Below are positions 8,591-17,051 of a DNA stretch of 64,000 nucleotides, one piece after another. Source of the DNA: Tardiphaga sp. 709. GTDB lineage: Bacteria > Pseudomonadota > Alphaproteobacteria > Rhizobiales > Xanthobacteraceae. Positions within the stretch are counted from its first letter, which is position 1. Each line of letters begins with the position of its first letter. Made by a program: the position numbers and the translations under genes. Under the pieces are notes generated by a model. That model was given only the letters and a program-made list of their open reading frames with translations, did no database searches and was not told the origin of the DNA. Location: the NCBI RefSeq assembly GCF_032401055.1, contig NZ_CP135529.1:2974501-3038500 (forward strand), written 5' to 3'.

Positions 8591-8869
8591 GCGCGCTGCA
8601 CATAGGCGGCAAAGCAAACATGTTGTCGCCAGGTGCTTCTTGCGGCTTCTCAGGGGACCGCGCACCTTGCCAATTTGAAGGCAAGCGGCGCCGCGAAAAT
8701 AACAATCAGCAAGAACCGATGGTCGCTCGAAGATCTAGAGCACCGATCCGCAACCGCCCGGTGAATGCTCGTCAGCGACCGCATGGTCGCGAGGCATGTG
8801 GCGTTTCTTCCTCCAAATCGTCGTCTGGTGCTGAGATGGTATGGACCAGATTAGAGATTAACCCCACCG

Positions 8870-11800
8870 CTACTTGTGTTGACCCGGGCCAGGCCATGGG
8901 TAGGAAGTCTGAATTCGGGTCGGTCGATCGATCCAATCGTAGAAGTCCTTCGCGTCCCCTTCGTCGAGGTGCACGCAGCCGTGCGAGGGTCCCCCATTGG
9001 CCTTCAACGTAGGCTTGCCTTCATGAATAAAAATTCCGTGTGCGACATTCAATGTCACCGCCCATTTCATTGGAAAGGGCTGTCCCCGGTCATCGACGTA
9101 ATGCCGGCTTATCCAAACTTCGAACTTATAGCCACCGGCATAATGTCCCTTCTTGTCTCGCTTACCTGTAATGTTATCAACGTCCTTGAATTTCGGGTAC
9201 TTCTCGAGAGGCATTCCGAGACAGGGAACGGTTCGGCCGCCGAAGGTCAGAGTGCCCTCGCCGTTACGCTTGAAATCGAGCTGGGCCAACTGTGTTTTGG
9301 GCTTCCCCTGCGACCTATTACGTCTTGGCGAGGCGGCCTCCGCACTGGGCAGCAGCCATCGAAGCGGCCAGGATCGACGAGGCGTTGATCCGCCGTCCGA
9401 TTCATAGCTGGCCTGCTCGGGCGCTTCACCAATGTCCAAGCGCGATCCACCGTGAGACAAAGACAAAGACGCTCCGCGATTTACGCCCGCGTTGACCGCG
9501 TCGGAGACCTCGGGGTGATCAAACAGCGTTTGGTTGCCGTTGGGCTGAAAGGCGTCGACAAGTGCGTCGTTCAGCTTCGCGATTGATTGCTGACCTTGCT
9601 GGGGCGTAATCCTGCCCGCCTTCACATCCTTGCCGATCGACTGCTTGATGCCGGGCGCAGAATCAAGGAAGGACCCCGCCGCCGCTCCCCCTGTGAGATA
9701 GGTTGCCACGGCTTTGATGATCGTATCCTGCGCTTGCATCATCGCTTGGGCGGCGAGTTCGCCGAACTTGCCTGTGGTCTCGAAGGAGGACGCCAAAGCT
9801 TCCCTGGCGCTTTGCTGCGTTCCTGCAAGACCGGCCATATCCCTGAACGTGTTGGGATTGCCGAGAACCTCGAGCATCTTGCCAAGGCCGCTCGGATCAG
9901 GCGCCGACTGCATCGTCGTGTGCACCTGATTGATGATCGGCGCCGTCATTGGCGTTGCCGTTGGATTCGTGACAGGCTGGTTGCGGGAAGCCGTCGAGAT
10001 CGGCTCGATCGCCGTCGGTTCATCCGGCAGCCGATGCTCCCAGTATTTCCAGTTGCGCGAGTTATCGATCTTTTCGCAGGCGTTACATCGCCCCATGACC
10101 GACTCGGCAAACACGCCTTTGGTCGGAACGGAAATCCTGACGGCCGGGTTCGGTATCAGCGGCCGATAGGCTTCAAGCAGTTCATCGGTGCCGGCGGAGG
10201 AAGTATGCTTGTCGTTCTTTTTCACGTCGTTGAGATAATCAAGCCGGATTCCCGGGGCCACCGGCATGACCAGGCAGTTGCCAATGATGCCGATCAGGCG
10301 GTTCTCGACGACCGAGGCCACGCTGCGGCCGCCCGAGTGCGGCGCGATGAAGCTGTCCAGCAGCGTGAAGCGGCGGTCCTGATCCATGAACCACCAGATC
10401 GCCTTATGGTAATATTCCAGGTTCTCGTTCAGATGACGGACGAGTGCTTTGATCGCTGCCTCATCTTCCACCTTCAGAACCCGGGTTTCCTCATATTGGA
10501 GCGGCGTCATTAATCTGGCGGCCACGCGCCCAGCCGCGTTCGTCAACAGTCGCTGGTTCGGCATGATCAGGGGAACGAGGGCGAAGTTGGCGCCTAGTGT
10601 GCTGTAGTTGAACGCAGCCGTCTTGAGCACCACCGCTGCTTCATCGGGTATCAGCACGCTGCTCTCAATGACCAGCGAGGAGACAGCTTTCCGCTGGGGC
10701 TGAGGAGATATCCAGTCCTTGGGCAGAGAGATATTAACCGCGTGCTCACGGCCATAAGTGTAAGGGCTCGCCAGCGCCGCTTTGAGATTCAAATCGAAAC
10801 GCGCATCCGAAGCGTCGGAGGCGAAGAAATGCAGCCCCTCGACAATCTTCCTCGCCATGATCGGGGCGACGGTGCTCTGGAAAAAGTCATTTCGGTCCTT
10901 GGGCTCCAACGCGAGACAGGACTGCAGGTATGGCTGCAACTCCTCGTAGCCGGGAGGTAAATTCATCGCCGGCGCATCTTTTGCTGCCGTGCCGACAACA
11001 GCGGGAAGTCGGAATTCCAGCAGAAGGGAAATCTCGCCGCCTAGTCTCTCCAGTTTGCCGTCAGCAAACTGACCGTCTGGGAAGGGTCCGCCATGCTCGC
11101 TTCGCTCAAGCGCCCGAATCCCTGCTACGTGAACGCTGTTGATCAAGCCCCTCTCGATCGAGGAACGCCACCTGTTGACCTTATCATTATCAAAGGCGTC
11201 CAGCGGCAGCGGGATGTAAAGGCACTCGCGAACGGAGGCCAGCTCGAAATCGACTTTGTAGTGCCGCAGCACCTCGAAGTACTGGATGGTCAGCGCATGA
11301 CATGCGTTACGATTGGCGACCGTTTCGGTAACAATCGTCTGTCGCTCCGACTGATCAATCTGCTGCACCACCGTAATGTGCTGGGCGCGGTAGGAATTGG
11401 CCGATTGCTGTGTCTTGTCGCGAAGACTGTTCAGGAAACTCGCCGCCAGTGTTTTGGTTGAGTCCTGGCTCGATTCAGACGAACTGCCCGACGAGCCGCC
11501 GGATGCCGAGCCAAAGCCAAGGACGGGGAAAAAAATACCCCCGCCGGAGCTGGACGACCGACTGCCGGACGACGAACTGCCGTGCATGCTCTCGTGTATC
11601 GCCGAGTTGGCAATCTCGGAAATGTCGCGTTCACGGCCGAAAGTGTTGCTGAGGGCATCAACGTTTGTCTGCGACTCGTCGCGCCGGAAGCTGTCCGACC
11701 GGTTCCAGTCGATGATGGCGATGTTCTTCTTCTGCAACGGCGCAAGCGGCAGGGAATACAGGAGATCGCCAAGCGAATAGCCGTCTGCCCTCCAGACCTG

Positions 11801-12181
11801 CTTCATCGTCAGAATACGGCCGTGAGCGATCGTCTCCGCCTCGGCAATGATCGGAGCGACGTCCCAGACAACGCGGTGATCCCGATTCAGGCCTGTGCGA
11901 AATAGTCTATCTGGCCCTTCGGGGAACGCCGGATCGTTCTCCAGTGCTTCCTTGCCATCCACTCGTTTGAGGCGCTTTCGCGTAATCAGCGGATCCGTCG
12001 TACGAACAACGACCGAAAACTCGAATTCGTCCAGCGCCCGGTTGGGCTCGCTGTAACAATTCCCGCCGCAATCTTCGTGTTCGGACTCCTTCTCGAGCCA
12101 CTGGATCAGAATCTTCCTCATTCGGGACGTGCAGCAGCGCTTCGTTGACTTGCAGCAGCAACGGGTCGGGAAACCGCCCAC
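8870..12181 (-). CDS. Giant protein of unknown family with C-terminal L,D-transpeptidase (YkuD) domain
   Basis: An open frame of 1,103 codons. The first ~40 codons are doubtful: conserved-looking sequence begins near SEPNRALDEFEFSVVVRTTD, and an internal ATG at 12119-12121 is an alternative start. Next comes QVWRADGYSLGDLLYSLPL, then a Ser/Gly-rich low-complexity stretch around residues 205-250. A long alpha/beta region of unknown type follows, then a helical Ala/Gln-rich segment near 780-880. The end is a YkuD catalytic motif: HGIFIHEG near 1048 and SHGCVHL near 1066-1072, with Cys1069 as nucleophile. L,D-transpeptidases crosslink peptidoglycan or attach proteins to it. No signal peptide is visible at either start, which is odd for a wall enzyme unless the protein is a C-terminal part of a longer chain. 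The 5' end overlaps the upstream frame by 275 bases. Confidence 0.75.
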   Translation of the reverse strand: MGGFPTRCCCKSTKRCCTSRMRKILIQWLEKESEHEDCGGNCYSEPNRALDEFEFSVVVRTTDPLITRKRLKRVDGKEALENDPAFPEGPDRLFRTGLNRDHRVVWDVAPIIAEAETIAHGRILTMKQVWRADGYSLGDLLYSLPLAPLQKKNIAIIDWNRSDSFRRDESQTNVDALSNTFGRERDISEIANSAIHESMHGSSSSGSRSSSSGGGIFFPVLGFGSASGGSSGSSSESSQDSTKTLAASFLNSLRDKTQQSANSYRAQHITVVQQIDQSERQTIVTETVANRNACHALTIQYFEVLRHYKVDFELASVRECLYIPLPLDAFDNDKVNRWRSSIERGLINSVHVAGIRALERSEHGGPFPDGQFADGKLERLGGEISLLLEFRLPAVVGTAAKDAPAMNLPPGYEELQPYLQSCLALEPKDRNDFFQSTVAPIMARKIVEGLHFFASDASDARFDLNLKAALASPYTYGREHAVNISLPKDWISPQPQRKAVSSLVIESSVLIPDEAAVVLKTAAFNYSTLGANFALVPLIMPNQRLLTNAAGRVAARLMTPLQYEETRVLKVEDEAAIKALVRHLNENLEYYHKAIWWFMDQDRRFTLLDSFIAPHSGGRSVASVVENRLIGIIGNCLVMPVAPGIRLDYLNDVKKNDKHTSSAGTDELLEAYRPLIPNPAVRISVPTKGVFAESVMGRCNACEKIDNSRNWKYWEHRLPDEPTAIEPISTASRNQPVTNPTATPMTAPIINQVHTTMQSAPDPSGLGKMLEVLGNPNTFRDMAGLAGTQQSAREALASSFETTGKFGELAAQAMMQAQDTIIKAVATYLTGGAAAGSFLDSAPGIKQSIGKDVKAGRITPQQGQQSIAKLNDALVDAFQPNGNQTLFDHPEVSDAVNAGVNRGASLSLSHGGSRLDIGEAPEQASYESDGGSTPRRSWPLRWLLPSAEAASPRRNRSQGKPKTQLAQLDFKRNGEGTLTFGGRTVPCLGMPLEKYPKFKDVDNITGKRDKKGHYAGGYKFEVWISRHYVDDRGQPFPMKWAVTLNVAHGIFIHEGKPTLKANGGPSHGCVHLDEGDAKDFYDWIDRPTRIQTSYPWPGPGQHK

Positions 12182-13430
12182 CGGACTCTAAGGCAACGGC
12201 AAGGGCTGCGTGCACGCCGCTGATCTGAACCAGCGCGAAACGAGGTCCAGCCTTGCTCCACTCCTCAGGTTCAACATAGGAAAGCTCGAAATAGCCGGTC
12301 TCGTCGGTATTTCCAAACGTCAGCGCAACGGGCGTGCGAATGACCTCGGGACGTTCATCCTCGTCGTCGCAGCACCCATTCGGGTCTTCCGGAAAAATTA
12401 CCTCAGCTGCGCACTCGCCCACGGGCTTGTCAAAAGCGGGCGGCGCGAGAATTGCCACCTGTCGGACGCCGAATGGCTGGCCGTTGCTCAGCCAAAAGCG
12501 TCCCCGGATGGTTCGCGACCGTCTCAGTTTGTCTTCTTTGGCCGATTGCCGATCGAGCGCTCGGAGAAGGTCGGCGACCTTCTCCATCTTGATCACGTCC
12601 GGGCTGTTGCTGTCGAGCAGAGCCTCGATCTCGTCCGCCGATAGCCACTTTGTCGCGAGTTGGGCTCCGTTCGGGCCGAGCACGTCGAAGCGTCCACCGT
12701 CGCGGTAGATCGCCGACTCGTACTTAACCTCACCCTGGATCTCGAATTTCCAGGTAGGGGTTTTATCCGTATCGGACTTCGGCGAGAGCCAGCCGACGAG
12801 CTGTGTCAAGCCATAGGCACCAGGGGAAGCCTTGCTCGCAGCGAGGTTGGAAACTGCGTTGTAGACATTTTCGACATCGGTCGACGTGACGTCCAGCTCC
12901 TTGAAGACCTGCCCCTTCTTTTTCGACTGCCAGTCCTTGATCTGGGCAGCGATCTGGTCAAAAGCAACTTTTCTCTTTTTGCTCTGCTCGTCCTCTTTTG
13001 GTGCCGGGGAGCCTGGTGCCGACAGGGCGGCAGCCGCACCCTGTGCAGATTTTTTCAGAAACTCAGTAACGACTTCTGCAAAAAGCTTGACCGGGCTCGC
13101 CGCGGCCGCGGCACCGCTTGCAATACGAAGAAAAACTTCTTCCAGTTTTGGAAGGTTCTCCTCGATGGTATCCCAGATCCTTTGATGGACCGGCTTTGTG
13201 TAGCTCTCTTCAAAGGTAAGCGTGACAATGAAGGGAGCCGACGGCAGGACTTCCTGCTCATCGCTTGCGGCTGCCGGCACCCCTGCGGCTGGAGTTACAG
13301 CTCCGGACACGGGCGTGTTGGCAGACGTATCCTCTTCCGGCTTCTCTCCTTCCAGCTTCGCGCCCGGCGTAAATCTGTTGCGAAGCAACCGAGATCGTCT
13401 TCGCAAACTCTTCGACGTTTGCCTCGTCAC
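11907..13430 (-). CDS. Unknown island protein, main frame (probable frameshifts at both ends)
   Basis: An open frame of 507 codons without a recognised family. Its first ~20 residues (MTRQTSKSLRRRSRLLRNRF) and last ~60 (RTRRLRRELLQRAQPG...) are Arg-rich and look like out-of-frame translation. The centre looks natural: SAPFIVTLTFEESYTKPVHQ, a helical segment with FLKKSAQGAAAAL, a Lys-rich helix, then WKFEIQGEVKYES and a beta-rich region including TPVALTFGNTDETGYFELSY and PRFALVQISGVHAALAVALE. That last region resembles a carboxypeptidase-regulatory/transthyretin-like fold, judged only by eye. The probable true start is in another frame at 13470, overlapping the OmpA gene stop; the natural continuation downstream is the giant protein in a third frame. 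Function unknown. Confidence 0.6.
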   Translation of the reverse strand: MTRQTSKSLRRRSRLLRNRFTPGAKLEGEKPEEDTSANTPVSGAVTPAAGVPAAASDEQEVLPSAPFIVTLTFEESYTKPVHQRIWDTIEENLPKLEEVFLRIASGAAAAASPVKLFAEVVTEFLKKSAQGAAAALSAPGSPAPKEDEQSKKRKVAFDQIAAQIKDWQSKKKGQVFKELDVTSTDVENVYNAVSNLAASKASPGAYGLTQLVGWLSPKSDTDKTPTWKFEIQGEVKYESAIYRDGGRFDVLGPNGAQLATKWLSADEIEALLDSNSPDVIKMEKVADLLRALDRQSAKEDKLRRSRTIRGRFWLSNGQPFGVRQVAILAPPAFDKPVGECAAEVIFPEDPNGCCDDEDERPEVIRTPVALTFGNTDETGYFELSYVEPEEWSKAGPRFALVQISGVHAALAVALESGGRFPDPLLLQVNEALLHVPNEEDSDPVAREGVRTRRLRRELLQRAQPGAGRIRVFGRCSYDGSADYAKAPQTSGWQGSTGERSGVPRRAR

Positions 13431-13470
13431 CGAATGTGAGATTCCCCTCGATCTTCTTGAGTCTGCTCAT
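13370..13470 (-). other. Probable true N-terminus of the frameshifted island protein
   Basis: The ATG at 13468-13470 overlaps the TGA of the OmpA-domain gene (ATGA), a classic coupled start. It reads MSRLKKIEGNLTFGDEANVE and EFAKTISVASQQIYAG, which looks like genuine protein, then becomes Arg-rich. Between about 13370 and 13395 (cagatttacgccgggcgcg on the minus strand) one extra base would carry translation into the frame of the 507-codon ORF, at GAKLEGEKPEEDTSANTPVS. Frame comparison: 13470 and 13430 differ by 1 modulo 3. Confidence 0.55.
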
Positions 13471-14687
13471 TTTCCTGCCCCGCGTCCGATTTCCCCAGCA
13501 GCGCGAGGACTGTTATCGATGTTGATTTCGACGCGGCGAAGAGGAGCCAAGCAACGTTGAAGCTTATAGAAATGGGCCGTTCGTTTCATCGCAATCAACG
13601 TGGAGTTCTCAAATTTGTACTTCTCCAGACATTTCTTTTCGTCGCCGTCGCCCTCGCCGCCGCATGCGCGGCCCCATATGTAATTTGGCGTCCAATCATT
13701 TGGATCTTTCGTACACTTCTTTTCCTTCGCGTCCGTCTTGTCGTCGAAGTAGCGAAGAGGCTTCTCGTTAGGCGGCACATTCCTGTGGAAAGTATCGAGA
13801 CACGTATCGGCAATCTTCCTGTCCGGATCGGGGAGCTCATCCATCGTTACAAATAGCTTGCCCGCGGGCTGATTAACCTGATCCGCGGGGAAGAATTGAT
13901 GGACGATCGCCTCAATCGCATCGACCCGGCGCTTAGCAAGGTCTTCGTTGTAGCAAGCTCCACCAATGGGATCAGTGTGTCCCGTAATCGTAAGCCTGGC
14001 TCCCTTATATTGCTTGAGACTGTCCTCCAGGAAGCTACGTAGCCGCTGCGAATCGACCACCTTGGCTTCGGCATATTCAAATAATTGGTCTGTTGAGAGC
14101 TTGAGTGGTGGCGCAGGCGGCTTCTCACACTTTAGGCAGACAGTCTTGCACGGCTCGCACGGCGTGGGCGCGCACGCGCGAAGGAAATCCGTCAAAATCC
14201 AGCAGAGGGCGGTCAACAATGCGCAGATGAAGACGAAAACCAGAAGGGCATCGGGAGCTGTCCAGGCACCGCGCGATGCCGCCAAATTTGCCGGCTCGGG
14301 CTGATTTCCCGCAACACGATACTTCTCTCTCAACTCTTTCTGACGTTCTGCAAGCTCCTTGAACTTGCCCTGGCAGATGAGATCGGCTTGCTCGGGCCAT
14401 GTGGAATACTGCTCGCGCGTCGGCGGGCTTTCTTCCCCAAAATTGTATCGGTCCAGTCGCGCCGAAATGCCGTCAGCAGACATCGATCGCAAGCGCAACG
14501 GCTGACTGCAACGTCCGAGTGCCTTAACGCACGCAGGCGTGAGCCAGAGTATTTCCACCGGCGCCGGGACGGGATCTGCGGGATCCTTTTTCGGCCTTGT
14601 CAGATGAAGCAAAGCCCACAGAAGAAATAGTAAGAGTGTCAGGCCCAGCAGATACCAAAAAATAGCGCAAAGAAATCCATTAGCCAT
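13467..14687 (-). CDS. Membrane-anchored OmpA-domain protein of the island
   Basis: A 406-residue protein with two hydrophobic helices, LLGLTLLLFLLWALLHL (about 13-29) and ALLVFVFICALLTALCWILT (about 148-167), separated by a charged cytoplasmic-sized loop. A Cys-rich linker follows (CAPTPCEPCKTVCLKCEKP). The C-terminal half is an OmpA-type peptidoglycan-binding domain: RLTITGHTDPIGGACYNEDL and AKRRVDAIEAIV, ending in APLRRVEINID. About 100 extra residues with several Cys lie between these conserved parts. It is not a porin; the architecture is that of an inner-membrane protein reaching the wall. It has a GGGGGGCGAGA-type ribosome-binding site and is the first gene of the coupled island module. 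Confidence 0.85.
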   Translation of the reverse strand: MANGFLCAIFWYLLGLTLLLFLLWALLHLTRPKKDPADPVPAPVEILWLTPACVKALGRCSQPLRLRSMSADGISARLDRYNFGEESPPTREQYSTWPEQADLICQGKFKELAERQKELREKYRVAGNQPEPANLAASRGAWTAPDALLVFVFICALLTALCWILTDFLRACAPTPCEPCKTVCLKCEKPPAPPLKLSTDQLFEYAEAKVVDSQRLRSFLEDSLKQYKGARLTITGHTDPIGGACYNEDLAKRRVDAIEAIVHQFFPADQVNQPAGKLFVTMDELPDPDRKIADTCLDTFHRNVPPNEKPLRYFDDKTDAKEKKCTKDPNDWTPNYIWGRACGGEGDGDEKKCLEKYKFENSTLIAMKRTAHFYKLQRCLAPLRRVEINIDNSPRAAGEIGRGAGK

Positions 14688-14810
14688 TCTCGCCCCCCCT
14701 TGCGAAAACGGAACTATTGGGACCGAGATTAATCAACCTAACATTGCGGTCAAGCGAAGATTGCAATGGCTCAGGTATTTCAACTAGAGGGCGATCATTG
14801 AGGCTGAGCT

Positions 14811-15285
14811 GCTGCCGATTTGGGCGAGACCTGGATTGGGTGTTTCGGCTGGCTCTATGAGGCGGCGGTAATCGACCTGTTCTCGCGCCGCATGGTGAGC
14901 TGGTCGATAGAGTGCCGCCATCACGGCACAGCTCCTGACGGACGCATTGGTGATGGCAGTCTGGCGGCGTGGCAAGCCGGATGCGCTATTGCATCACTCC
15001 GACCAGGGCCGCCCAGTACACCAGCGAGCCGTTTCCAACGCCTGATGGCAGACCATGGCATCGTATGCAGCATGAGCGCTCCGCAATGTCTGGGACAATG
15101 TGGCAATGGAGCGCTTCTTCACGCTCAAGGCAGAGCGGAGAGAAGGCAAAACCTACAGGACCAGAGATGACGCATGAGCCGATGTGTTCGACTACATCGA
15201 GAGGTTCTACAACGCCACCCGCAGGCACTCGACCATCAGCTATCTCAGCTCTGTTGAGTTCGAGCGCAAGGTGGGATTAGCGTAA
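14811..15285 (+). pseudogene. IS3-family transposase OrfB remnant (frameshifted)
   Basis: Pieces of an rve-type integrase core occur in changing frames. TWIGCFGWLYEAAVIDLFSR with RMVSWSIE comes first, then in another frame TAQLLTDALVMAVWRRGKPD and LLHHSDQG, then RLMADHGIVCSMS, then NVWDNVAMERFFTLKAERR. An internal TGA follows, and finally FDYIERFYNATRRHSTISYL ending in GLA and TAA at 15283-15285. The bases after the stop (ccgggtgtccatcaaaccg) resemble the right end of IS3-group elements. The 5' half (OrfA and the N-terminus of OrfB) is missing. It cannot encode an active transposase. Confidence 0.85.
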
Positions 15286-15437
15286 CCGGGTGTCCATCAA
15301 ACCGACAGCAGCTAAACTTTTCGCTCCGTGACCTTTCTCATGGTCTGAGGACCGCCACCTTCAAGTTCTACCAGGAATCAGCTTCCCATAGCGGCAGTCA
15401 ATGCGAATTAGCATTAGATATCAGATGAATAAAGATC

Positions 15438-15462
15438 GGTTCGATTCCGGCCAGAGCACCAA
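15438..15462 (+). repeat. Attachment-site-like repeat, right copy
   Basis: Direct repeat of the tRNA-Leu 3' end at 8565-8590: identical over ggttcgattccggcca, then one base shorter in the acceptor part, then gcaccaa. It no longer has a tRNA 5' part, so it is not a functional tRNA gene. It marks the probable right border of the island. Confidence 0.75.
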
Positions 15463-15545
15463 CAGTCCATTAGCATAATCCGTTGACGACGGGCTATATT
15501 TCCGAAAAGCGCGTTACCCGCAAACGACGACTGGAGGATTTGTCC

Positions 15546-16763
15546 TCATGCCGTCAGGGCGGCGGGCTCCGCTTTCACGACCGGCATCGGCCTAAATGTC
15601 ATTGCGATCAGGAAAGCGCCAAGCCCCATAATCCAGGAGCCGATATAGAGCCAAGCGTAGCTGGCGAACGCGTCGTAGATCAAACCTCCGGCGAGAGGTC
15701 CAGTCGCCATGCCAAGGCTGCCGGCCATGGCCGTTCCGCCGATCACTGTGCCCATCATCCGCAGCGGAAAGTTTTCGCGCGCGAGAACGGCGTAGAGCGG
15801 CATGGTGCCGGCGTAGATGAAGCCAAAGACCGCTGCCACGGTGTAGAACCCGCCGAGCTCACGCACGAAGACAAAACCGAGCGCACCGAACGCCTGGGCG
15901 AGCAAGCCAAGGACCAGTATACGCTTGGCGCCAAAACGGTCGCCGAGCAGGCCGAAGGCGATACGGCCGCCCATCCCTGCCAAACCTTCGACGCTATAGA
16001 TCGTGACTGCAGCGACAATCGGTATGCCGCAGCTGATCGCGTAGCTCACAGTATGGATGATCGGCCCAGAATGCGTGGCACAGCAGAAGAAATTCGTCAG
16101 CAGCAGGATGATGAATTGCGGCGAGCGTAGCGCCTGCGCGCGCGACATCTCTGCTTGCACCGGCTCGGCGGATGGAGCGGGAGGCGCGCCCTCCAGCGCC
16201 GGCGCGCGGCGCACCAGCAGCGAGACTGGAATCATGATCGCGGCCACGACGAGGGCCACGATCTGCATCGAGGTGCGCCAATCGTGGTTCGAAACGAGCC
16301 AGGCCGCCAGCGGCGACATGGTCATGGGCGCCATGCCCATCCCCGCCGAAACAAGCGAGACGGCCAGGCTGCGATGCGTATCGAACCAGCCGGTGACCGT
16401 CGCCATCATCGGCGCAAAGATCGCGGCGGTAGCGCCGCCGACCATCAGCCCGAAGACAAATTGAAATGCGACCAGAGATGTCGCGAGGCTCGCCAGCGCC
16501 AGGCTTGACGCGAGCACGACCGACCCGCTCAACACTACTGGGAGTGGCCCCAATCGGTCGGACAAGGTGCCCCAAATCATGCTGGTGACAGCCATCGCGA
16601 GGAAGCCAATTGTCATGGCGCTGGATATACCGGTGACCGACCAGCCGGTATCCCGCGCGATCGGCTGCAGGAACACTGGCAGCGAAAACATGCCGCCGAT
16701 CGCGACGCAGCCCAGAAGGCCGCCCGCGGCAACGATTACCCAGCGATAGTGAGAATTGGTCAT
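15546..16763 (-). CDS. MFS transporter (monocarboxylate/oxalate-formate-like)
   Basis: A 405-residue, 12-helix major facilitator. The ATG at 16761-16763 is chosen because it follows ggagaccagga and starts the first helix (MTNSHYRWVIVAAGGLLGC); the open frame runs further upstream without membrane sequence. The loop 2-3 motif is present as WGTLSDRLGPLPVV, with a second copy as FGLLGDRFGAKRIL in the C-terminal half. FSLPVFLQPIARDTGWSVTG in helix 1-2 resembles oxalate:formate and monocarboxylate carriers. Substrate unknown. It lies just outside the island's right repeat and is divergent from the glycosidase-like gene. Confidence 0.87.
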   Translation of the reverse strand: MTNSHYRWVIVAAGGLLGCVAIGGMFSLPVFLQPIARDTGWSVTGISSAMTIGFLAMAVTSMIWGTLSDRLGPLPVVLSGSVVLASSLALASLATSLVAFQFVFGLMVGGATAAIFAPMMATVTGWFDTHRSLAVSLVSAGMGMAPMTMSPLAAWLVSNHDWRTSMQIVALVVAAIMIPVSLLVRRAPALEGAPPAPSAEPVQAEMSRAQALRSPQFIILLLTNFFCCATHSGPIIHTVSYAISCGIPIVAAVTIYSVEGLAGMGGRIAFGLLGDRFGAKRILVLGLLAQAFGALGFVFVRELGGFYTVAAVFGFIYAGTMPLYAVLARENFPLRMMGTVIGGTAMAGSLGMATGPLAGGLIYDAFASYAWLYIGSWIMGLGAFLIAMTFRPMPVVKAEPAALTA

Positions 16764-17051
16764 TCCTGGTCTCCACGTTAGCGCTCTCTGAGTGGAAGAC
16801 GCACGGGACGGGCCGGAGCCGACAGGCCGAGGGCCGTCGCAGCTCACGTTTTTGCGAGCGCGCTGGTGGTTTGCCGAAAGCATAACCAGCGCGCGGTTGT
16901 TCGTTGCACCGATGACAGTGATCTTGCGGGCCAGCGGACCGATTCGGTTGATCGCTGACGAGAACATCTCTTGTCGATCGGCGGTTTATTAAGTCTAACA
17001 GGCCCAGACTGCCCCGAGGCGTCACTGGGGCTTCAAACGTGCGAGATCGAA

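Larger units (their letters stand above)
8590..15462. mobile_element. Putative tRNA-Leu genomic island (~6.9 kb)
   Basis: The segment from the tRNA-Leu to the direct repeat at 15438-15462. It contains an OmpA-domain membrane protein, a frameshifted unknown protein, a giant protein with an L,D-transpeptidase end, and an IS3-type transposase remnant at the right edge. Codon use is visibly less GC-biased than in neighbouring genes, with many A/T third positions. No integrase gene is visible, so the island is either a remnant or was mobilised by an integrase elsewhere. The first 280 bases after the tRNA (8590-8869) hold no gene I can support. Confidence 0.65.

Noticed and set aside
8590-8869. Integrase gene or fragment next to the tRNA
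   Set aside because: All frames in this gap were read. None shows the Arg-His-Arg-Tyr pattern of tyrosine recombinases or a credible start and composition.
9587-10513. 308-codon plus-strand frame inside the island
   Set aside because: It is antisense to the giant protein, whose reading shows domain structure and a catalytic motif. The plus frame has no recognisable feature.
15438-15462. A second tRNA gene
   Set aside because: Only the T-arm and acceptor end are present; no anticodon arm or 5' acceptor precedes it. It is better explained as an attachment-site duplication.
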